Notes under the pieces: generated by a model | Databases searched by the model: none | Seen by the model: the letters and a program-made list of their open reading frames with translations, nothing else | Told to the model about the DNA's origin: nothing | From: Runella sp. SP2 | Lineage (GTDB): Bacteria > Bacteroidota > Bacteroidia > Cytophagales > Spirosomataceae | NCBI RefSeq assembly: GCF_003711225.1 | Contig: NZ_CP031030.1 | Span: 3,658,001 to 3,722,000, forward strand | Length of the DNA: 64,000 nt | Direction: 5' to 3' | Shown: in pieces, positions 27,701 to 35,414 of the stretch | How positions within the stretch are numbered: the stretch's first letter is position 1 | How the letters are laid out: every line of letters starts with the position of its first letter | Position numbers and translations under genes: made by a program

Positions 27701-30700
27701 AGCAGTGCTCCATACCGAGCCAAACTCGCCTTTATTAGACAAATACTGGGGTTGAGGCGTCGTACCAGAAGTATTGTAGTTAAACTTCACCAAGACTTCC
27801 AATGGATTAACCCCATTGCCTGACGCTCCGTTGACAAAGCAAGTAGTAGTCATCAAAGGACTTGCCTGACAATAATCGTGCAAGCCCGTCAGTCCCATGT
27901 CCACCGTACAATTAGGTGCAATTACAAACTGCACATCCGTACGGCCGTCCACCCCGTTGTTGGTAGGACGAGCCCAGACAGGGAAGGTAGCACGCACAAA
28001 TTCAATGCGTACGGTATCGTTGGCCGCTGTGACATTAGTCAACGTATAGCGGCCACGGTAATCGGTCACGGCGGAGTCAATTTTCGCGCCAGCACAGTTG
28101 AAGGCATATACTTTAATTCCCGCAAAACCCAATGAATCGGTGGTATTGAATACGCCATTGTTGTTAAAGTCGTTGAAAACCGTTCCTCCTATGGTGTTCG
28201 TACAAGGAGGCGCAGGACACAACACTGTGTTTACTTTGAAGGTCGTGTCTTTAAAACAAGCGTTTTCGCCTTTGAAAACCCGTACTGTAATGGTACTACC
28301 TGCGATTTGATTGTTTAAAGTAAACGATCCCGTGAAAGTCGTCGCCGATGCGTAAGCGGTATTAGTACCAATCGCATACTTGTCGCCATTCGACGTAATC
28401 GTCACGGAAGCATTGTTTTGTACAACCCCGTTTGAACAAGTAGCATTTACTTGCGTAAAGGCCGTGAACAACGGCTTAACGCAGGCGGGAATGAAGCCAG
28501 CATCAAAGGTGTGATTAGCACCTGAACTTGGGGTAGCTTCACAAATAACGGGGAAGCCTTGCAACGCCACAGGGGCTGAACTACCCGCCAGCTCGAAATC
28601 GCTGTCGTTTTGGTCGTTACCACTGTTTTGGGTACTGTTCGCAATGGTCAATTCATATTTTTGACCCGTACTCAACGTAAGTATGCCGTCAGCTCGGTTG
28701 AACTGCGCCCCCGTACCGATGGTTTCTTTCCCAATCACAATATAGTATTGGGTATTAGGTTGTGGCCCTCTGAAGTTAGGTTTGGCCAAACCTACGGTGT
28801 CCACCACGTTGGTTGCATCAAAGTAGTATTCTCCTAGCGCGTTGGTGGTATCTTTGGCAATAAAATTACCCGCTTTGTCATAAAGGCTCACGACCACGTT
28901 GGCAATGCCAGGCTCGTTGCAAGGGTCTTGCACCCCGTCTCTGTCGGTATCAATCCACAGGCGGTTACCAATTTGAATGGGTTGTGGGTTACATTGTAAT
29001 TCTAAATCCCCCAAGGCATACCCTTTGCCAAAGCTAGCTACCCCACCACTATACAGTGTGTATGCCTTGTCGGCCAGCCCAGTCGTATTATTAAGCCAAA
29101 TCGTCCCTCCCGAATAAATAGTATTATTCGCATCCATGGCAGCCATAATCACTTGGCCTGAGCCTGGCAAGAGTGCCAAACTACCCATGCTGCGCTCGTC
29201 GTGGTTGTTCATCCACGTATCCCCAAAATAGAACTCTTTGCCTCCGCGTCCTTGGCCGTTAGGAGCATACGTCGAAGACGCATTGTAGTTTTGCTGGGCG
29301 GTTGTACCACCCACCGTCAATGGCCCTACTTTACCATCATTCTCAATTTCATAAATACCGTTGTTATTATACGCGCGCATCACGTCACCGCCCGTTACAC
29401 CTTGTTCGGCCAAAACGCCGTTAGGGAAGTTATTGGCTTCACCCGTTTGGTGTCCCCAACGATCCAAGAATCCTAAAATCATGGAACCGTCCACGTCAAA
29501 TTCAATGTCTGACAACACAGGCTGCGGATAAAGGTCATGCAAGCCTGTCTGAACCGCCACCGTAAAGTCATCAGTCCAAGGATTCCAATGCGACTGTTTG
29601 TCTAAGTCACTACCCGTTAAAGCGGTGTACCAAGTAGCAGCCCCACGATCAAAATCCAATTTAAAGTTAAGTACTTGGCTGAATGTGCCAGTAGCAGGCG
29701 TAAACTCATAAACCACAGCTTTGAGGTCACTGCGTAGCTGCGAAGTAGCAGCGTCACATACCCCACCCACATATACTTTTCCACGGTAGGTTTTGGTTGC
29801 CCAAGGACGCCACTCGCCACCCACACAACCAGGCGTAGGAATCACCCAGCTCGTCACATTACCCGCCGTCGGGTTTGTTGTAGGTACACGATAGAGTTTT
29901 TTGGTGGCTAAATTAATGGTATAAAGAAATTCTTCATCTTCAGTAATGTCAATGTCACCAAGGCTAACTTTTCCAATTTGGGCAAAAGTAGTGGCATCGG
30001 TATTGGGTGAACCTGCAGCCGTGTTTACACCACGGGTAGCGTTGTCGGCGATGCTGCCTGTGCTTTCAACGGTATTCATGTCAAAAAACAACGTACCGTT
30101 GAGTCCTGTCGCATCGGGATTAATTTGATAAATAGCCCCTCCGCCGTTTGGCCCCATGGCCGAGTGGCGTTTGAGGAAAGCTGCGGCAAACAGACGGCTG
30201 GTGGATTTTTGGTAGGCAATCCCCCAAGTTGTCCCAATCTGATTGGTATTTGACAACTGTTTTTTATTGGCATTTGCCCCTCCACTCGTTACATCGTACG
30301 AGAAGCGAATCAGCGCGTCACCCGTGGCGGTGGTAGCTCCATTGACGTGGCAAGGAACCATCACAAACGGGTTGGTTTGACAATAGTCAGTTGTTAAACC
30401 TAAATCCACCGTACAATTAGGGGCAATCACAAACTGAACATCCGTACGTCCGTCAGTGCCGTTGTAAGTAGGCTTAGCCCAGGTAGGGAACGTAGCGCGA
30501 ACAAACTCAATACGTACCGTATCGTTAGATGCCGTTACGTTGGTCAAAGTATAACGCCCACGGTAGTCGGTCACGGCGGAGTCGATTTTCACGCCTGCGC
30601 AGTTGAAGGCATACACTTTAATGCCCGCAAAACCCAAGGAGTCTGTTGTATTGAAAACGCCGTTGTTGTTAAAATCGTTGAAAACCGTTCCTCCGATGGT

Positions 30701-33388
30701 GTTGGTACAAGGAGGAGCGGGACAAAGTTTTTGGTTGACCAAAATGGTGGTATCGCGGTAGCAAGCATCGGCTCCGTTGAAAATACGGAAGGTAAGCAGC
30801 GAACCGGCGGTGAGGTTATTGGCAGTAAATGAGCCTGTGAAAGTTGTAGCGGCGGCGTATAACGTTGAAGTGCCAATGGCATATTTATCCCCCGTGGCGG
30901 TCACTGTTACCGAAGCATTATTATTGACAACAACTCCTGAGCAAGTTGCCGTTACTTGGGCAATGTTTGTAACCGCAGGTAAACACGAACGATAGCCGAC
31001 ATCAAAGCTGTGGTCGGTAGCGCCTATATCGCCCGTAGTAAAAGCGATTTGACCGTTGGTTCCCGCGTCAGAATCAATCAAGTCGTTGGTGCCTGCGTTG
31101 AGCGTCGTGATTGAATTAGTCCCTACCGCCGCTGGGAATTTTAATATATAATTGGTATTGGGCAGTAAGTTTATGCCATATTTGGCTGAGCTGGTATTCG
31201 TGCCCGTCGCCGAAGAGAAGTAATAGTTACCATTGGCGTCGGTTAGTACCGAGTCTATTTTGACCCCATTCGCATCGCACAAAATTACTTTTACGTTGGC
31301 CAGCCCTAGCTCTCCCGCGTCTTGAAAACCATCCGCGTCGGTATCTTGCCATACGCGGTTACCGATTTCGATGGGCGCAAACGTCCCCGTCAATTCGAGG
31401 TCTCCCAAACCGATGGCCTTTCCTAAGGCGGTATTGGTAGCCCCTGGTACCGAGCCATCGCCATAAAGCCGATAAGCCCCCGAAGCAGCCCCGTTGGAGG
31501 TCGAGAATTTCACCACACCCCCAGTTACGTAAGCGTCAGGATCCATGATTGTCATCAAGACGTTACCCGTTCCTTTTAGTACTGCCATTGCGCCCATTGA
31601 CGTTTCGGCATGAATACCAAACGCTTCTGCATTAAAAAATTCTCCTCCTCCAGGCCCTTGCACATTACCAACCCCTCCCGAATACAGCTCCCCGTTGATG
31701 GAGTTGTAACGCCCGTTGCTTTCAAGCGTGAATGTTTGGGTCTGGCAATTTAATCCCGCTACTTGTATATCTCCCCCCGAAGTACCGTACCTGATTTCGG
31801 TACTTGTAGAAAGAAAACGGTAATTGTTAGCCCCCAATTGGTGTCCTGCACGGTCCGAGAACGTAAGCAACATATCACCTCTATCCGAAAACTCTATGTC
31901 ACTTAATATCGGTTGTGGATAGGCCAAATTGAAGGCACCATTCCAAATAACATCACTCGCTCGGTGGGTCCAAGGATACCAACGATTGTCGCCAGTTGTG
32001 CTGGTCGTTGTTCCTTTGGTATAATTGAGGGGATAATCCAACAAAGGCGTGTTATTGAACGTAAGATTTCCAGTTGGGTCGTTAACTTCAAACACATACG
32101 CGCGTACATCAGAGGCACCGTTGATGGTGATACTCCCGCCATTCTCACCCGTCGAAACGGCTCCTACGTACAGTTTTCCACGGAAATACTTCAATGCCCA
32201 AGGGCGGAGCAGCCCGTTGTTGACAGTTATGTTTGGCAAACTATATTCCACGACTTCGGTAAAAGTCGTGGGATTGGCTGGGTTGTCAAATTTCATGCGT
32301 AAGAGTTTACGCGAGTACAAATTGACCACAAAAAGGTATTGTTCATCATCGCTAATTTCCAAATCACCTAATCCTACTTTACCCACTTGGTCAAAGGCAG
32401 CGGGGTCATAAGTAGGCGTAGTTGGCGTACCTGACAGGCCGCGTTGGGCGTTGGTACCCATTACCCCTAGCCCTTCTGGAAGCCCTGACACGGGGTCGGT
32501 ACTTCCAAGAAAACTCACCGATACACCCGTATTGGCCACTGCGGGCGAACCTGCCGTAGCGGTAGCAAGTGCATAGCTGGTGCTACTTCCATAGGCGGGT
32601 GCGGTAGCCGCCGCACGCGTACGGAACCCGTTTTTATCTAAGTCGTACAAAGAATCGGCCACAAAAGTGGCTTCATCAATGATGTAAATTCCGCCAGTAC
32701 CGAGTTGACCCAATCCAACGTGCCGCTTTATCAAGGCCGAGGTAAATATTTTTTTTGCTTTACGGCTGTATGCTACCCCCCAAGTAGCCCCAATCATATA
32801 ACCATTGAGTTTTTTGGAAGGAGGGGTAGTGCTACCCGTATTGTTGTACGGAAAACCAACAAACCATTCACTCGCTCCCGATGCCCCCCCCGATGCGACG
32901 GGGTCGCCATGTACATAACAAGGGACATACACCATGGAGTTTGCAGCGCCAAGATTAAAGTCATTGGGGTAATACAGCCCAAAATTAACATTGGTACTAT
33001 TGCCTTTGGCAAATTGCACCGAGCTTCCGTACGTAGCCCCTCCCAATGCCGAGAAATCTAACGAGTCGATGGCGCATTGACCAGAAGTAGGAAGCACAAA
33101 CTCTACCCGAACATCGCCCGTACCGCAACCTGCCACGTTATAGTTAGGAGCGGTATTGCCTGACGTGGTAGTGGTGCCACATAACACCCCCGACCCTGAA
33201 CTGGTGTTGTACACATTGACAACAACTCCTGGGATCAGTGGCTCGTTGGTGTCGCGCGTGCCATTTCCGTTAAAATCTCTAAATACGGTACCTCTCACCT
33301 GAGCATATCCTTGTAAACAGGACAATGTTAAGCCCAAAGTAAAAAGAAGAGGCACCACGAAGCGACTGGAAGTAAAAGCTATTTTCAT
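20603..33388 (-). CDS. Giant SdrD-B/propeller/DUF11 secreted protein (gene C)
   Basis: This is a 4261-residue protein. ATG 33388 is preferred to the TTG two codons upstream because MKIAFTSSRFVVPLLF begins a standard signal peptide (ending GYAQ). In order: SdrD-B domain (GTVFRDFNGNGTRDTNEP); propeller-like module 1 (about 32950-31400); SdrD-B; module 2 (about 30365-28990); SdrD-B; module 3 (about 27850-26080), into which a malectin-like domain is inserted (about 27290-26880); SdrD-B; then ten consecutive SdrD-B repeats (about 25600-21800), eight of them near identical; an Ig-like region; a DUF11 domain (about 21270-20900); and a cysteine-rich tail ending VRKVKK. The SdrD-B loops (DQDNDGVQD, DTDRDGVQD) look like calcium-binding EF-hand-type loops, so the stalk is probably rigid when calcium is bound. 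The C-terminal 390 residues closely match gene B. No T9SS domain is visible. Confidence 0.93.
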   Translation of the reverse strand: MKIAFTSSRFVVPLLFTLGLTLSCLQGYAQVRGTVFRDFNGNGTRDTNEPLIPGVVVNVYNTSSGSGVLCGTTTTSGNTAPNYNVAGCGTGDVRVEFVLPTSGQCAIDSLDFSALGGATYGSSVQFAKGNSTNVNFGLYYPNDFNLGAANSMVYVPCYVHGDPVASGGASGASEWFVGFPYNNTGSTTPPSKKLNGYMIGATWGVAYSRKAKKIFTSALIKRHVGLGQLGTGGIYIIDEATFVADSLYDLDKNGFRTRAAATAPAYGSSTSYALATATAGSPAVANTGVSVSFLGSTDPVSGLPEGLGVMGTNAQRGLSGTPTTPTYDPAAFDQVGKVGLGDLEISDDEQYLFVVNLYSRKLLRMKFDNPANPTTFTEVVEYSLPNITVNNGLLRPWALKYFRGKLYVGAVSTGENGGSITINGASDVRAYVFEVNDPTGNLTFNNTPLLDYPLNYTKGTTTSTTGDNRWYPWTHRASDVIWNGAFNLAYPQPILSDIEFSDRGDMLLTFSDRAGHQLGANNYRFLSTSTEIRYGTSGGDIQVAGLNCQTQTFTLESNGRYNSINGELYSGGVGNVQGPGGGEFFNAEAFGIHAETSMGAMAVLKGTGNVLMTIMDPDAYVTGGVVKFSTSNGAASGAYRLYGDGSVPGATNTALGKAIGLGDLELTGTFAPIEIGNRVWQDTDADGFQDAGELGLANVKVILCDANGVKIDSVLTDANGNYYFSSATGTNTSSAKYGINLLPNTNYILKFPAAVGTNSITTLNAGTNDLIDSDAGTNGQIAFTTGDIGATDHSFDVGYRSCLPAVTNIAQVTATCSGVVVNNNASVTVTATGDKYAIGTSTLYAAATTFTGSFTANNLTAGSLLTFRIFNGADACYRDTTILVNQKLCPAPPCTNTIGGTVFNDFNNNGVFNTTDSLGFAGIKVYAFNCAGVKIDSAVTDYRGRYTLTNVTASNDTVRIEFVRATFPTWAKPTYNGTDGRTDVQFVIAPNCTVDLGLTTDYCQTNPFVMVPCHVNGATTATGDALIRFSYDVTSGGANANKKQLSNTNQIGTTWGIAYQKSTSRLFAAAFLKRHSAMGPNGGGAIYQINPDATGLNGTLFFDMNTVESTGSIADNATRGVNTAAGSPNTDATTFAQIGKVSLGDIDITEDEEFLYTINLATKKLYRVPTTNPTAGNVTSWVIPTPGCVGGEWRPWATKTYRGKVYVGGVCDAATSQLRSDLKAVVYEFTPATGTFSQVLNFKLDFDRGAATWYTALTGSDLDKQSHWNPWTDDFTVAVQTGLHDLYPQPVLSDIEFDVDGSMILGFLDRWGHQTGEANNFPNGVLAEQGVTGGDVMRAYNNNGIYEIENDGKVGPLTVGGTTAQQNYNASSTYAPNGQGRGGKEFYFGDTWMNNHDERSMGSLALLPGSGQVIMAAMDANNTIYSGGTIWLNNTTGLADKAYTLYSGGVASFGKGYALGDLELQCNPQPIQIGNRLWIDTDRDGVQDPCNEPGIANVVVSLYDKAGNFIAKDTTNALGEYYFDATNVVDTVGLAKPNFRGPQPNTQYYIVIGKETIGTGAQFNRADGILTLSTGQKYELTIANSTQNSGNDQNDSDFELAGSSAPVALQGFPVICEATPSSGANHTFDAGFIPACVKPLFTAFTQVNATCSNGVVQNNASVTITSNGDKYAIGTNTAYASATTFTGSFTLNNQIAGSTITVRVFKGENACFKDTTFKVNTVLCPAPPCTNTIGGTVFNDFNNNGVFNTTDSLGFAGIKVYAFNCAGAKIDSAVTDYRGRYTLTNVTAANDTVRIEFVRATFPVWARPTNNGVDGRTDVQFVIAPNCTVDMGLTGLHDYCQASPLMTTTCFVNGASGNGVNPLEVLVKFNYNTSGTTPQPQYLSNKGEFGSVWSTAYNNQTKQLFTGSFLKRHAGLKDMDGDNKGDLGIIWQTSNPYAATLTNSVWADLTKAPYNLDFGTIGDDAARGLGVPTAPSNDATTFPLIGKVGIGDIDISHDNSALWVVNPKGSQLHKIAINTDGSAGALTTFNIPKACGSSYDTLYIKAGGNVNGALINGFVGDEFFSGGVTTSSGRSGAAYSTFRNGAGFEYKISLPNGTYNVQLYFGNNTAARNQTNTVEGTAQTLAIAANASVSQMFNNVAVTDDRLDITINDLPGGDANAILSGIKIWSVAGAKFEDRAYPFALKYHKGKVYVGTTCPAELTQDKEQLKSIVYELTDDGSTIFTPVLTVPLTYTHGRPYSQEPVVRWQAWTGAIDKAFNVDIFTVYPQPVLSDIEFLEDGDMVLGFFDRFGHQSGDRNYKTYGTATIRSTIAGDVLRADANAGNFTLESNGKVGTNTSAGGVGNNQGPGGGEFYSGDNYQTDHLETSYGGMAFIAGRNELAVTVLDPFDVVSSGVTYFNNTNGNSARRYQVTPVSMSTTFFSKAIALGDLEALCDVAPVQIGNRLWIDTDKDGVQDPCNEPGIANVVVSLYDKLGNFLAKDTTNALGEYYFDATNVVDTIGAAKPNVLGPQPNTQYYIVIGKEDSKFNTTTGSLTVGGVGYQLTKLNSTTDGGNDQNDSDFEIATNTAPAVLQGYPVICETTPDAGANHTFDAGFNSTVGSIGDFVWKDLNNNGQQDSGEPGVNGVKMILWSANASGNPVAKLDSTVTATGGKYEFKNLPKGDYIVQLVLSTLPDSCVISSQKDLGPDVTDNDFGTNGLSNVVKLDPVIGGLSKDNPTIDAGLYSPKGSIGDFVWKDQNDNGVQDVGEPAVAGVIVQLLNSTTSAVLATDTTDANGLYLFSNLNSGSYQLKIVTTSLPAGCVISSQQNLGGDDTKDSDFNPTTGLSQTVTIDALGTGIAKDNPTVDAALYSPKGSIGDYVWKDQDNDGVQDAGEPAVAGVIVQLLNPTTSAVLATDTTDANGLYLFSNLNSGSYQLKIVTTSLPAGCVISSQQDLGGNDTKDSDFNPTTGLSQTVTIDALGTGIVKDNPTVDAGLYSPKGSIGDYVWKDQDNDGVQDVGEPAVAGVIVQLLNPTTSAVLATDTTDANGLYLFSNLNSGTYQVKIVTTSLPAGCVISSKQDLGGDDTKDSDFNPTTGLSQTVTIDALGTGIAKDNPTVDAALYSPKGSIGDYVWKDQDNDGVQDAGEPAVAGVIVQLLNPTTSAVLATDTTDANGLYLFSNLNSGSYQVKIVTTSLPAGCVISSQQNLGGDDTKDSDFNPTTGLSQTVTIDALGTGIVKDNPTVDAGLYSPKGSIGDYVWKDQDNDGVQDVGEPAVAGVIVQLLNPTTSAVLATDTTDANGLYLFSNLNSGSYQVKIVTTSLPAGCVISSQQNLGGDDTKDSDFNPTTGLSQTVTIDALGTGIAKDNPTVDAGLYSPKGSIGDYVWKDQDNDGVQDAGEPAVAGVIVQLLNPTTSAVLATDTTDANGLYLFSNLNSGSYQVKIVTTSLPAGCVISSQQNLGGDDTKDSDFNPTTGLSQTVTIDALGTGIAKDNPTVDAGLYSPKGSIGDYVWKDQDNDGVQDAGEPAVAGVIVQLLNPTTSAVLATDTTDANGLYLFSNLNSGSYQLKIVTTSLPAGCVISSQQDLGGDDTKDSDFNPTTGLSQTVTIDALGTGIVKDNPTVDAGLYSPKGSIGDYVWKDQDNDGVQDVGEPAVAGVIVQLLNPSTSAVLATDTTDANGLYLFSNLNSGTYQVKIVTTSLPAGCVISSKQDLGGDDTKDSDFNPTTGLSQTVTIDALGTGIVKDNPTVDAALYSPKGSIGDFVWKDVNNNGLQDLPAEKGVAGVILELYRLEGITTPTPVLVAKDTTDATGKYLFTNLSSGNYFVQLVLSSLADTCQITSKQNEGADDTKDSDFGPTTGRSQVVPIDALGTGIAKDNLTVDAGLIVPCVKSSVIVTEAPLCSQDVQTYSIKFTVNNKMGIVKVNKGTLTGNNPYTVTGIPSGASLIITDSLSALCKADTTIVGPNCNCNPPVPVLLAPSMTACIGDTFPTLKAAIVGLATVEWYSQQTGGTLLSTGLNYKPAGTVTGSTVFYAQARSTDPSCPTAISTSRVPANINAQNCIDTIDLALKKSISTKIARVGDVLTYTVKVWNEWNKNATGVEVTDSIATTAQFVSGSFVASRGSATISGNVIKWTIGNIAANGDTVTLRYQVRATQAGVHLNTAEISKTNEKDRDSTPGNGKGGEDDIDQQCFTVPFELCAGQKLEVGVPANLTNVQWFRNGGTTVVATGNVVLFSEDGVYTFTATNQTCPSNGCCPVIIEPGTNCCPAEVCVPFTVRKVKK
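22181..25204 (-). repeat. Eight tandem 378-bp SdrD-B repeats in gene C
   Basis: The GSIGD-coding sequence recurs every 378 bp exactly (landmark at 22171, 22549, 22927, 23305, 23683, 24061, 24439, 24817, 25195). Each 126-residue unit has GSIGDYVWKDQDNDGVQD at its start, DTTDANGLYLFSNLNSG in the middle and KDNPTVDAGLYSPK at its end. Alternating variants (DAGEP/DVGEP, SYQL/SYQV/TYQV, GIVK/GIAK) are shuffled among units. More divergent units of the same type flank both ends. Confidence 0.95.
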
Positions 33389-33712
33389 AACCAAAATTTG
33401 ATTTAGGATGCGGACTGCTTGAGTTTGCAGCTAAACAGAAACAATTAGTGTGCCAATCCTTTAGGGATATTCAATATTTCTTTTTGGGACACAGAAATAG
33501 CTCAATGGCGCTCAAAAGCACCAAATATGCAAATAAATAGCTTTAAAAACAGAAGAAGCAACACCAAAAAAAACCCTGATAATCAAATTATTATCTAAAC
33601 AAAAAAGAAGGTTAAAAGAAAATAAATATGCCTAATAGCAAGACAAAAAGCAGGTATAAATTCAAAGAAAACTTGGAATACAAAATTTTCAATATAGTAT
33701 ATTAGGTCGTCA
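33389..33712. other. AT-rich intergenic region upstream of gene C
   Basis: More than 300 bp without a gene. A minus-strand CATATTTG at 33522-33529 differs by one base from the TAnnTTTG consensus and could be the gene C -7 element, about 135 bp upstream of the ATG. The support is weak. I see no paired TTYATCACC elements here. Confidence 0.45.
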
Positions 33713-33736
33713 AAAACACGGGTTACGTCGTGTTTT
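33713..33736 (-). terminator. Probable terminator of the transglutaminase gene
   Basis: Arms AAAACACG and CGTGTTTT (8 bp, 8-nt loop) are followed on the minus strand by T residues. The hairpin starts 26 bp beyond the stop. Confidence 0.55.
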
Positions 33737-33761
33737 AAAAGTACCACTAAAAGACATAAAA

Positions 33762-34601
33762 TTATCCAATTCCTACGACTACTTCGGTGGTCAATAAGGA
33801 GCGAGCACGCCCGCGAAATGTACCCGATAATGGTGCGATAGACTGAGGCTCTGCCGACGCTGCCAGATACACGTGGTTATTCCCAACAGCTTGTCCTTCG
33901 GTAGGGTCAAAACCACGCCACCCTGCACCAGGCAAATACACTTCCGCCCAAGCATGTAAATCATTCTCTTGCAATACATTACCATACAAATACCCGCTTA
34001 CAAAACGCGCCGCTAAGCCAATACTTCGACAACAAGCCACAAACAATTGGGCAAAATCTCGGCAGGAACCTTTTCGGCCAATCAAGGTGTGTTCGGGCGA
34101 CATAGGAGCGCCTACTTCGCGGCGTTCATAAACGTAGTCTTGGGCGATGGTTCTACAAAGCGTGGTCAAAAAAGGAACGGTCATCCATCGTACTGAAGCG
34201 GCCGTATGACGGGCATACTGTTCGACATACGTAGTTACCCCTTCTCGTACAAGATACGGTTGCAAATATTTTTTTAGGGAGGCAGAATAATGAAACGGCA
34301 AGCGCTCGGTTTCAAACGGAAATAAAACAAATCCGAAGGGATTGAAGGCGTTGGAAACCAAGGTCATTTCCACCGAAATCAACAATCGGTCGGTCATTTC
34401 TCGAAAATAGGCGGTTTGTTGGTGATTTCCCTCTGCATCAACATTTTGTACCAGCATAGTGGGCGTGGGTTCTATCACCAACGAATACCCAAGCAGGCGC
34501 TGGTGAGGAGAAGCTTTCGGTTGCAGATAGATGGTATGAGCGTCGAGGCTAACGGCTTCGGAATACGAATAAGAGAGTTTATGCAAAACGTGTATATTCA
34601 T
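33762..34601 (-). CDS. Transglutaminase-like cysteine protease of the Anbu/alpha-E neighbourhood
   Basis: This is a 279-residue protein with the N-terminal beta-domain typical of bacterial transglutaminase-like proteins (about 1-85, starting HKLSYSYSEAV) and a catalytic transglutaminase core. The triad is visible: C180 in GRKGSCRDFAQLF, H216 in DLHAWAEVYLPG and D232 in WRGFDPTEG. There is no signal peptide, so it should be cytoplasmic. Family members are thought to act as peptidases or amidases. In many bacteria they are encoded with alpha-E, ATP-grasp and Anbu-type genes, a set proposed to make and remove peptide tags. Here it follows Anbu after 69 bp, but a strong terminator lies between, so it may have its own promoter or be expressed by read-through. 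The ATG at 34601 is well placed. Confidence 0.9.
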   Translation of the reverse strand: MNIHVLHKLSYSYSEAVSLDAHTIYLQPKASPHQRLLGYSLVIEPTPTMLVQNVDAEGNHQQTAYFREMTDRLLISVEMTLVSNAFNPFGFVLFPFETERLPFHYSASLKKYLQPYLVREGVTTYVEQYARHTAASVRWMTVPFLTTLCRTIAQDYVYERREVGAPMSPEHTLIGRKGSCRDFAQLFVACCRSIGLAARFVSGYLYGNVLQENDLHAWAEVYLPGAGWRGFDPTEGQAVGNNHVYLAASAEPQSIAPLSGTFRGRARSLLTTEVVVGIG

Positions 34602-34640
34602 AACAATGTACCCTGAGTTGAAAAGGCGTATATATAAATA

Positions 34641-34672
34641 AAAAAAAAGGTGGAGATTTACTCCACCTTTTT
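34641..34672 (-). terminator. Strong intrinsic terminator overlapping the Anbu stop codon
   Basis: A perfect 12-bp stem (34644-34655 with 34661-34672, 5-nt loop) is followed on the minus strand by a run of T residues. Its first arm overlaps the stop codon at 34671-34673. It separates alpha-E/Anbu from the transglutaminase gene. Confidence 0.85.
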
Positions 34673-35405
34673 ATACTTTATCTCGAACTTTATCAAGTAT
34701 CGGATCCATCCAATCGTTTGGTAAACGCTGGACAGAATTTTGGAGCAACATACTCCATTGCAGCGACAAATGCGCTAAATCATCTTTTTGAAAGCGGTGT
34801 TCGGTCAGGTGGAAGCTTCCTTCTTCATACATAACCACATCAATCGGATAATCAACGTCGTTGGCACTTACCCGCGTTGAATCAAAAGACAAAAACCCGA
34901 CTTTGAGCGCATCCATCAAAGAGGAATCATACTTTAAACTCCTGAACAACAGTGGTTTTCCGTAATTAGAATTACCAATAACGAAAAATGGCGACGTTTC
35001 TCCCACCTCTACCCAGTTGCCTTCGGGATACAGCAGGTAGAGCTTGTGTTCGTCGTCGTCTTCCAATTGCCCCCCCACAATGGCGTGCAAATTGAAACGA
35101 AGTCCAGCCGCATCCAGCGCTTCTTTATCTTCTCGTGCCACGCGCCTTACTTGTTGGCCAAAGGCATTGACGGCCTTATACAGTTTGTTGAAACTCCCAT
35201 CTTCTTCTTCTAACACTTCTCGAAAATAGGTCACGGCTTTGTCACGCACCGAGCGTAGCCCCGATGTCATGATAAACAACGAATGATTTTCGAGCTGATG
35301 GACCGAAATTTTTTTGTTGGTGCTCACTTCAGTACCCGACGTGAGGCGGGTATCGGCGATGGCTACCAGCCCAGAGGCGACTTTAATGCCAAGACAATAG
35401 GTCAT
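34671..35405 (-). CDS. Anbu-type proteasome-like peptidase
   Basis: This is a 244-residue Ntn-hydrolase-fold protein of the bacterial proteasome-related (Anbu) family. It begins MTYCLGIKVASGLVAIADTR: removal of Met would expose Thr as the catalytic nucleophile, Asp18 corresponds to proteasome D17, and Lys31/Lys32 supply the expected basic residue. The SGLRSVRDKAV and AIVGGQLEDD stretches fit the family. Length is usual. It starts 9 bp after the alpha-E gene ends, so the two are clearly co-transcribed, and it ends at a strong terminator. Anbu proteins form helical or ring-like oligomers, and their substrate is not established. No HslU- or ClpX-like ATPase partner is encoded in the window. Confidence 0.92.
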   Translation of the reverse strand: MTYCLGIKVASGLVAIADTRLTSGTEVSTNKKISVHQLENHSLFIMTSGLRSVRDKAVTYFREVLEEEDGSFNKLYKAVNAFGQQVRRVAREDKEALDAAGLRFNLHAIVGGQLEDDDEHKLYLLYPEGNWVEVGETSPFFVIGNSNYGKPLLFRSLKYDSSLMDALKVGFLSFDSTRVSANDVDYPIDVVMYEEGSFHLTEHRFQKDDLAHLSLQWSMLLQNSVQRLPNDWMDPILDKVRDKV

Positions 35406-35414
35406 TGTAAAAAC

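Noticed and set aside
10478-33388. T9SS sorting domain at the ends of genes B and C
   Set aside because: No conserved type A or type B sorting motif is visible. Both end in a cysteine-rich segment and a basic tail.
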